DNA of 5,111 bases from CADDZP01 sp035948135. Its GTDB lineage: Bacteria > Actinomycetota > Acidimicrobiia > Acidimicrobiales > AC-14. The stretch is from assembly GCA_035948135.1 (NCBI GenBank), contig DASZJL010000026.1:1-5111 (forward strand). The letters run 5' to 3'. The notes under the pieces were generated by a model. It was not told the DNA's origin, did no database searches, and worked only from the letters and a program-made list of their open reading frames with translations. The position numbers and the translations under genes were made by a program. This document shows positions 1-3,672 of the stretch, piece after piece (within the stretch, counting starts at the first letter, position 1; every line of letters starts with the position of its first letter).

Positions 1-174
1 CCCGAGCGTGGTGTGCAGCTCGTAGAACGCGAAGGCGCCCGCGGCGGCGATCGCTCCCTGGGCGAAGTTGAAGATGCCCGACGTCTTGTAGGCCAGCACC
101 AGGCCCATGCCGGCCAGGCCGTAGAGCGACCCGGCGGTGACGCCGACCACGATGAACGGCAGGTAGTCGTTCAT
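1..174 (-). CDS. Branched-chain amino acid-type ABC transporter permease (LivH family), N-terminal part only
   Basis: This is the first 58 codons of an inner-membrane permease of the LivH family, the translocation subunit that pairs with LivM, two ATPases and a periplasmic or lipid-anchored binding protein to import branched-chain amino acids or other small carboxylates. Seen directly: an ATG at 174-172, a hydrophobic first segment (about residues 5-28, containing GVTAGSLYGLAGMGLVL), then the hallmark YKTSGIFNFAQG at residues 29-40, then a second hydrophobic stretch (AIAAAGAFAFYEL). The ...FNFAQG... block straight after the first membrane span is typical of LivH proteins. The gene continues past the left edge, so its length and C-terminus are unknown. 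No convincing Shine-Dalgarno precedes the ATG, and an inverted repeat abuts the start codon. The transported substrate cannot be inferred: actinobacterial members are often misnamed as amino acid carriers. The family call is firm, the substrate is not. Confidence 0.93.
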   Translation of the reverse strand, partial: MNDYLPFIVVGVTAGSLYGLAGMGLVLAYKTSGIFNFAQGAIAAAGAFAFYELHTTLG

Positions 175-225
175 TGGTGCACCCGTCCGTCGATGAGCGA
201 GTTCAAGCGGCGCCGGGTGCACCAA
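174..225. repeat. 12-base inverted repeat (174-185 / 214-225) ending on the livH start codon
   Basis: The arms TTGGTGCACCCG (174-185) and CGGGTGCACCAA (214-225) are perfect reverse complements separated by 28 bases. Each arm contains GGTGCACC, itself a palindrome, so the structure can be read in two ways. As RNA it is a stem that would pair the bases immediately before the livH ATG. As DNA it is a pair of identical dyad sites on the same helix face. The first base of the left arm is the A of the minus-strand ATG. Confidence 0.7.
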
Positions 226-271
226 CGACCGACGGTCGTGCTGTCACATTGGTTCGCTCGCTGACGCTCGC
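175..271. promoter_or_regulatory. Intergenic leader of the livH-like gene with paired palindromes
   Basis: This 97-base gap separates the zinc-knuckle gene (stop 274-272) from the LivH-like start (174). It holds two copies of the 8-base palindrome GGTGCACC (176-183 and 216-223), centred 40 bases apart, about four helical turns. With flanking bases they form a perfect 12-base inverted repeat (174-185 and 214-225). A smaller CGACC-GAC-GGTCG hairpin lies at 226-238, and a tandem 10-base repeat at 255-274 runs into the upstream stop codon. I see no clear -35/-10 pair and no run of T that would make a terminator. The layout suggests an operator or an RNA stem controlling livH, which is inference. 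Confidence 0.4.
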
Positions 272-274
272 TCA
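255..274. repeat. Tandem 10-base repeat CGCTCGCTSA x2
   Basis: CGCTCGCTGA (255-264) is followed directly by CGCTCGCTCA (265-274), with 9 of 10 positions identical. The second copy supplies the TGA stop of the zinc-knuckle gene on the minus strand. A related TGAGCGAG, the reverse complement of CTCGCTCA, occurs at 194-201. In such GC-rich DNA this may be simple low-complexity sequence. Confidence 0.5.
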
Positions 275-775
275 CGGCCGGCACACCCCACACGGCGTTC
301 GGCCCTGGGACTCGTGGGTCTCGCGGCGGCGGGTGGTGACCTTGCGGTCGACGACGAACACGCAGTCAAGGCGGTGGTACCGGGTCATGCCCTTGGCCGC
401 TACGAATGTCGTTGTCTCCTCGGCGATCGGTTGCGGCCGACTGCGGTATCGCTGCTCGATCGCATCGGCCATCGTCCGGCGCCGGAGGCCGACGGCCCGA
501 CGGCCGGTGAGCAGCCACACACCGTTGCCGACGCCGGCCACGATGATCCCGGCGATCGCCACGTTGGAGCCCGAGACCTGGTCGTGGAACAAGAGCCGCC
601 CGGCCGCCATCGACCACCCGGCCACCAACAGGGCGAGCCCGACCGCGTTGAGCGTCACCAGGCTGCTGACGTCGCCGGCGTGCCACGGCTCCCTCCCGCC
701 GCGACCAGGCTTTTGCTGGATTGTGTGCGCTGCGCGCACAGAGTCCAGCGAAAGCGAGCGGGGGGTGGGGGTCAC
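272..775 (-). CDS. Small two-TM membrane protein with C-terminal His/Cys zinc-knuckle-like motif
   Basis: I do not recognise a named family for this 167-codon ORF. Two hydrophobic segments are visible at about residues 38-60 (TLNAVGLALLVAGWSM) and 71-91 (NVAIAGIIVAGVGNGVWLL). A basic stretch follows (RRAVGLRRR), then a soluble tail with YHRLDC at 133-138 and PCGVCRP at 161-167. The ligand pattern is H134-x3-C138-x23-C162-x2-C165. It resembles the Cys-rich metal-binding module of Ada-type proteins (HRxDC...PCxxC), so metal binding is a reasonable inference. The start is uncertain. The GTG at 775-773 gives a 4-base GTGA overlap with the upstream gene, but codons 8-23 have many A/T third positions and contain a large palindrome. 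An in-frame GTG at 658, just before the first membrane segment, would give 128 residues, but it lacks a ribosome site. The gene is probably co-transcribed with its upstream neighbour, about 100 bases before livH. Confidence 0.72.
   Translation of the reverse strand: MTPTPRSLSLDSVRAAHTIQQKPGRGGREPWHAGDVSSLVTLNAVGLALLVAGWSMAAGRLLFHDQVSGSNVAIAGIIVAGVGNGVWLLTGRRAVGLRRRTMADAIEQRYRSRPQPIAEETTTFVAAKGMTRYHRLDCVFVVDRKVTTRRRETHESQGRTPCGVCRP
709..755. repeat. 47-base near-perfect palindrome (hairpin) at the 5' end of the zinc-knuckle ORF
   Basis: The arms 709-730 and 734-755 match at 19 of 22 positions around the three-base centre TGC. The inner core TGTGCGC / GCGCACA and the outer GCTGGA / TCCAGC are perfect. 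The palindrome lies about 20 bases after the nominal GTG start of the 272-775 ORF. Codons across it (CTT, TCT, GCA, ACA, CAA, CCT, GGT) break the G/C-third-base habit of the surrounding genes, which suggests it is non-coding or inserted. No U-tract follows on either strand, so it is not a classical intrinsic terminator. It could be a REP-like element, an mRNA processing or stabilising hairpin, or a protein binding site. Confidence 0.75.
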
Positions 776-1164
776 GACGCCGTCTTCACCGGCTTGGGGG
801 CCGGGCGGCGCTTGCGGCTGCCGTTGGTGGGCGCGGTCTCCGCGTCGGTGTCAGTTGCGGATGCACCGTTCGCCACCACGACCTCGTCGACCTCGACCTC
901 GCCTTGGCCGCGCACCAGTTCCTCGAGGCGGTCGAGCTTGCGCCACTCGTCGCGCAGGTCGGCCGACAGCCACATCGTGGTGCCGACGCCGAGCAGGAAC
1001 ACGCCGACCAGGCCGCCCGACAGCAGGTACGGCAACTGCTCGGATGGCAGCACGGCGTCGCTGATGCCGATCCAGCCGAGCAGCAGGGCCAGCGCGCCGA
1101 CCACCACCAGGACGACGGCGCCGACTCGGTCCCACTGGTCGCGGACCCAGCTCAAGAACTCCAC
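772..1164 (-). CDS. Small two-TM membrane protein with charged cytoplasmic tail, unknown function
   Basis: This 130-residue protein has no family I can name. It begins MEFLSWVRDQWDRVG, a short amphipathic basic/acidic lead. Two membrane spans follow, at about residues 15-38 (VLVVVGALALLLGWIG) and 44-66 (LPYLLSGGLVGVFLLGVGTTMWL). After them comes a strongly charged, probably helical stretch (SADLRDEWRKLDRLEELVRGQGE, about 67-89), and a low-complexity tail ending RKRRPAPKPVKTAS. The two spans form a hairpin, leaving the charged part most likely in the cytoplasm. The start is a GTG at 1164-1162, with a good ribosome site (GGTGAGG on the minus strand, 1170-1176) five bases upstream. The start lies inside the last codons of the exported-protein gene, a 13-base overlap implying translational coupling. 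Its own stop overlaps the GTG of the next ORF in a GTGA. It may be a membrane partner of its two neighbours, which is inference only. Confidence 0.82.
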   Translation of the reverse strand: MEFLSWVRDQWDRVGAVVLVVVGALALLLGWIGISDAVLPSEQLPYLLSGGLVGVFLLGVGTTMWLSADLRDEWRKLDRLEELVRGQGEVEVDEVVVANGASATDTDAETAPTNGSRKRRPAPKPVKTAS

Positions 1165-2345
1165 CGCAGCCTCACCCCCAATTGACTCATGGCTTGTGAA
1201 AGGCCGAGGGCGACGAGTCCTCCCCCGACCACGACCAGATAGATGCTCGGACCACCGAGGTGGTCAATGGCCTGGCGCCGGGCCACCCTCGTGATGGGCG
1301 CAGCGGAAAGTGGCGTCCGCGGGGCGGCGACGGTGCCGGCGACACCCGGGATGTCGGCCACCGGCGCGGACCCGGTCGGCGCGCTGCCGCCGACGTCGCC
1401 CGCGGGAGGCGCCGTGGCGATGCCGATACCGGTCACGGCCGGCGGCGTGTCCTTCGGGATGGCCACGCCTTCAATCGACGCCGACGCCCGGCCGACGGTG
1501 AGGACGATGTTGGCCGGGTTCTGCCCGGGGACGTTCTGGACGGTCGTGATCTGCAGGGCGGGCGCCACTTCGCCGTGGTCGGTCTTGACCGGCTGGATGT
1601 ACGAGATCGCCGTCTTCTGGGCGGCGAGCAGCGACGACAGCTGGTCGCTGTTGGGGAACGGGACGTTGGTGCCGGCGACGGTGAAGCCGTTCGGCCCGAA
1701 TCCCACTGACACGCCGCCGATAGTCAGGCCGGTGATGTCGAGCGACGTGGTGCGGTCGAGGCTCCCGTCGGTCTTGAGGTGCAGGCTCGCGGTCGACGTC
1801 ACCGAACCGAGGCGCAGGGCGCCGACGGCGAGCGCCTGGGAGATCGCCTTCGCGGTTGCGGTCACCGACCCGTCGTCGGCCACGGCCGTCGAGGCCGTCG
1901 AGTGCGTCGCCGCCGATGCGCCGTTGCTGTCGGTGCCGATGAGGGCGTCGCCCTGGGACTGCTGCGAGTCGCTGTTCGCGGCCAGGTGGTACGGGCCCTG
2001 GCTGACGGAGCCCTTCGGGCTCAGCGGGTAGGTCGTCTGGATGTACAGCGGGTAGGACGGCACGCCCGGGATGCCGAAGCCGGCGGCCGTGCCCGGGAGG
2101 TTGATGGCGGTGTCGCCGGGATAGGGCGCCGAGGCGAAGGCCGTGCTGGTGCCCGAGGAGGAGAGCTGGGCCTGGGCGCTGGGGCCGCCACCGTCGACGG
2201 GCGAGTCGGCGAGCGGGGCGTTGCGGATGGTCACGGTCATCCGGGTGCCGTCAGCCGCGGCCGTCGCGGTGAAGGCCCCGCCCTCGGCCGTCGCTCGGGC
2301 GCCGCCGGCGAGGACGACCACACCCAGGAGCGCCAAACCCGCCAC
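1152..2345 (-). CDS. Exported, C-terminally membrane-anchored Ala/Ser/Thr/Gly-rich protein (cysteine-free), unknown function
   Basis: From the GTG at 2345 this is a 397-residue envelope protein that I cannot assign to a named family. The N-terminus is a hydrophobic signal-like segment (AGLALLGVVVLAGGARATA) with likely cleavage after ARA or ATA. The bulk is a polar, beta-rich-looking domain (about 20-295), including a stretch around 172-230 with SVTSTASLHLKTDGS, SLDITGLTIGGVSVGFGPNG and FTVAGTNVPF. A Pro/Ala/Gly-rich stalk follows (about 296-352), then a basic RVARR, a single membrane span (about 367-383, IYLVVVGGGLVALGLS) and a short tail ending RLRWSS. No cysteine is present. The layout resembles actinobacterial cell-surface 'choice-of-anchor' style proteins, but this is resemblance only. 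The frame stays open upstream to 2546, inside the divergent gene. I place the start at 2345 because a near-consensus promoter lies at 2373-2401. The Shine-Dalgarno is poor, and GTG at 2432 or ATT at 2366 are alternatives. It heads the leftward gene set. Confidence 0.75.
   Translation of the reverse strand: MAGLALLGVVVLAGGARATAEGGAFTATAAADGTRMTVTIRNAPLADSPVDGGGPSAQAQLSSSGTSTAFASAPYPGDTAINLPGTAAGFGIPGVPSYPLYIQTTYPLSPKGSVSQGPYHLAANSDSQQSQGDALIGTDSNGASAATHSTASTAVADDGSVTATAKAISQALAVGALRLGSVTSTASLHLKTDGSLDRTTSLDITGLTIGGVSVGFGPNGFTVAGTNVPFPNSDQLSSLLAAQKTAISYIQPVKTDHGEVAPALQITTVQNVPGQNPANIVLTVGRASASIEGVAIPKDTPPAVTGIGIATAPPAGDVGGSAPTGSAPVADIPGVAGTVAAPRTPLSAAPITRVARRQAIDHLGGPSIYLVVVGGGLVALGLSQAMSQLGVRLRWSS
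1170..1176 (-). promoter_or_regulatory. Ribosome binding site for the 130-residue membrane protein
   Basis: On the minus strand GGTGAGG, inside a longer GGGGGTGAGG (1170-1179), lies five bases before the GTG at 1164. It sits within the 3' end of the upstream coding region and decides the GTG start. Confidence 0.65.
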
Positions 2346-2363
2346 GAAGCTTAGGGTTGCACG

Positions 2364-2386
2364 AATCGTCGAATTATAGAACGATT
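2364..2386. promoter_or_regulatory. Operator-like inverted repeat across the divergent promoter
   Basis: AATCGT (2364-2369) and ACGATT (2381-2386) are perfect reverse complements separated by 11 bases. They bracket the minus-strand -10 and cover its predicted transcription start. The 23-base span is a suitable size for a dimeric repressor such as a TetR-family protein, common beside acyl-CoA catabolic genes. No regulator gene is in the window, so the binder is unknown. A six-base arm could arise by chance, hence modest confidence. Confidence 0.35.
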
Positions 2387-2401
2387 TAGCTGCCCTGGCC
2401 A
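2373..2401 (-). promoter_or_regulatory. Sigma70-type promoter for the leftward envelope/livH gene set
   Basis: Read on the minus strand, a perfect TATAAT -10 (2378-2373) lies 17 bases after TGGCCA (2401-2396), which matches the TTGACA consensus at 4 of 6 positions. The predicted start of transcription is near 2366, about 20 bases before the chosen GTG at 2345. The -10 stands out in DNA this GC-rich. The element sits in the 5' untranslated region of the divergent hydratase gene, so the two transcription units share control DNA. Confidence 0.65.
2375..2380 (+). promoter_or_regulatory. Possible plus-strand -10 (TATAGA) overlapping the minus-strand TATAAT
   Basis: TATAGA on the plus strand shares its TATA with the minus-strand -10 and would place transcription start near 2387, about 32 bases before the hydratase ATG. 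No good -35 is visible at the right distance: TTGCAC at 2357-2362 leaves only 12 bases. This is therefore a weak candidate, offered because the hydratase needs a promoter and the gap is only 73 bases. Confidence 0.25.
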
Positions 2402-2403
2402 GT

Positions 2404-2410
2404 AGGAGGA
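2404..2410 (+). promoter_or_regulatory. Ribosome binding site for the MaoC-like hydratase
   Basis: AGGAGGA lies eight bases before the ATG at 2419. It is a near-perfect Shine-Dalgarno at normal spacing and fixes the start of the hydratase gene. Confidence 0.88.
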
Positions 2411-2418
2411 GCGAGCGG

Positions 2419-3672
2419 ATGAGCGTGGACACGGTGGCGGCGAGCGAGTTCGGGCGCCTGACCTCGGACGGGATCGAGCGCTTCCGGGAGAAGGTGGGCG
2501 TCGACTGGCCGTACTCCCGGTGGACGACCTGGAACGAGGAGGCCACCCGGGACGGGATCCGCCACTACGCCTACGGCTTCGGCGACGACAACCCGCTGTG
2601 GTGCGACCCCGACCACGCCGCGGCCAGCCGCTGGGGGGGCATCATCGCCCCGCCCGGCTTCCTCGAAGGCGCGGGCCTGACACCGCGGATGACCGTGCCG
2701 CCCGAGGTCAAAGGTCGGGGCAAGGGCGCGCTGTCGGGCGTCCACATGTTCTGGGCCGGCGACCACATCCGCTACTTCAGCCCGGTGCACGAGGGCGACC
2801 GCCTCTGGGTGCGGCGCTTCTATGTCGACATCGTCGAGAAGGAGCAGTCCCGCTTCGGCGGACGCTCGGCCGTGTCGGTGCGACGGCGCGTGTACTGGAA
2901 CGACCGCGGCGACCTCATCGCCATCTGGGACGCCGACTTCGTGCACACCGAGCGCGACACCGCGGCCAAGCGCGACACGTTGAAGGAGGCGCGGGAGCAG
3001 CACGTGTACACCGACGCCGAGCTGGCCGAGGTCGACGAGCACTACGCGGCGGAATCGGTTAGGGGTAGCGAGCGTCGCTATGTCGAGGACGTCACGGTTG
3101 AGGAGCTGGGCGCGCGGTACCGCGGGCCCCTCGTCGTCGGCGACGTCATCGCCTGGCTGATGGGCAACGGCCGCCACGAGATCTTTCCGTACCGGCTCAA
3201 CTGGAAGAACCGTCAGCGCATGGGCGGCTTCTACTCCCGCAACGAATACGGCGCGTGGGACTCCGCCATGCGCGTGCACTGGGACGACGCCTTCGCCCAG
3301 TCGGTGGGCGCGCCCCGCGCCTACGACTACGGCATGCTGCGCAACGCCTGGATCATGCAGGTCGTCACCGACTGGATGGGCGACGACGCCGTGCTGGTGG
3401 CGGTCGACGACCGCATCAAGGGCTTCAACACCCTCGGCGACCTCACCAAGCTGACCGGTCGCGTCGAGTCGGTCGACGACACAGGCGAGTGGCCCGAGGT
3501 CGTGTTGGCGGTTGAGTGCACCAACCAGCGGGACGAGACGACGGCCACGGCGACGTTGCGAGTGCGCCTGCCATCGCGGGAGCGCGGGCTGCCGTCGTTC
3601 CCCACGCCCCCGGCCGATCACGGCCTGCTCGAAGGGATGCCGGAGCCCGAGGAGGGCCCGTGGGCACGCTGA
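2419..3672 (+). CDS. MaoC-like double-hotdog acyl-CoA hydratase/dehydratase (FAS1-like dehydratase N-terminal domain)
   Basis: This 417-residue cytoplasmic enzyme of the MaoC/hydratase-2 superfamily is expected to add or remove water at a 2-enoyl-CoA / 3-hydroxyacyl-CoA pair. The N-terminal hotdog (about 15-190) carries YAYGFGDDNPLWCDPDHAAASRWGG and IIAPPGF (51-81), the usual MaoC_dehydrat_N signature. The second hotdog (about 220-385) contains WDSAMRVHWDDAFAQ (280-294) and YDYGMLRNAW followed by DWMGD. In the first domain the canonical D-x-N-P-x-H has Trp61 where His is expected, so it is probably the structural, non-catalytic half. In the second, Asp281 and His287 are the candidate dyad, spaced one residue wider than usual and without N-P. 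The length suits fused two-hotdog hydratases. A strong ribosome site supports the ATG. The downstream aldehyde dehydrogenase overlaps its end by 13 bases, so both probably serve one catabolic route (lipid, sterol, terpene or similar). The substrate is unknown. Confidence 0.9.
   Translation: MSVDTVAASEFGRLTSDGIERFREKVGVDWPYSRWTTWNEEATRDGIRHYAYGFGDDNPLWCDPDHAAASRWGGIIAPPGFLEGAGLTPRMTVPPEVKGRGKGALSGVHMFWAGDHIRYFSPVHEGDRLWVRRFYVDIVEKEQSRFGGRSAVSVRRRVYWNDRGDLIAIWDADFVHTERDTAAKRDTLKEAREQHVYTDAELAEVDEHYAAESVRGSERRYVEDVTVEELGARYRGPLVVGDVIAWLMGNGRHEIFPYRLNWKNRQRMGGFYSRNEYGAWDSAMRVHWDDAFAQSVGAPRAYDYGMLRNAWIMQVVTDWMGDDAVLVAVDDRIKGFNTLGDLTKLTGRVESVDDTGEWPEVVLAVECTNQRDETTATATLRVRLPSRERGLPSFPTPPADHGLLEGMPEPEEGPWAR
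3649..3656 (+). promoter_or_regulatory. Ribosome binding site for the aldehyde dehydrogenase
   Basis: GAGGAGGG lies three bases before the GTG at 3660 and is embedded in the hydratase C-terminal codons. It is a strong Shine-Dalgarno at slightly short spacing, supporting the GTG start and translational coupling. Confidence 0.7.

Noticed and set aside
175..271. Intrinsic terminator between the zinc-knuckle gene and livH
   Set aside because: Stems are present but no T-run follows on the minus strand, and one stem runs into the livH start codon, which suits regulation better than termination.
366..686. GTG at 686 with a nearby GGGAGGGAG as the true start of a different 106-residue protein
   Set aside because: The frame is Arg-rich without structure, while the overlapping frame has two membrane spans and the His/Cys knuckle. 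The ribosome-site-like run is probably chance, although a sequencing indel here cannot be excluded.
174..1294. Long plus-strand open frames (174-1064, 314-1294) across the left part
   Set aside because: They are Arg/Pro/His-rich antisense shadows of the minus-strand genes, with no ribosome sites or recognisable domains. The minus strand has clear membrane segments and family motifs there.
2346..2546. Extending the exported-protein gene to the ATG at 2546
   Set aside because: This would overlap the hydratase by over 120 bases, cross the TATAAT promoter and bury the signal segment at about residue 65. Opportunistic open frame is more likely.
2386..3621. 411-residue minus-strand frame opposite the hydratase
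   Set aside because: It has a Val/His/Arg-rich composition typical of the antisense frame of GC-rich genes. The plus strand carries an unmistakable MaoC protein with a strong ribosome site.
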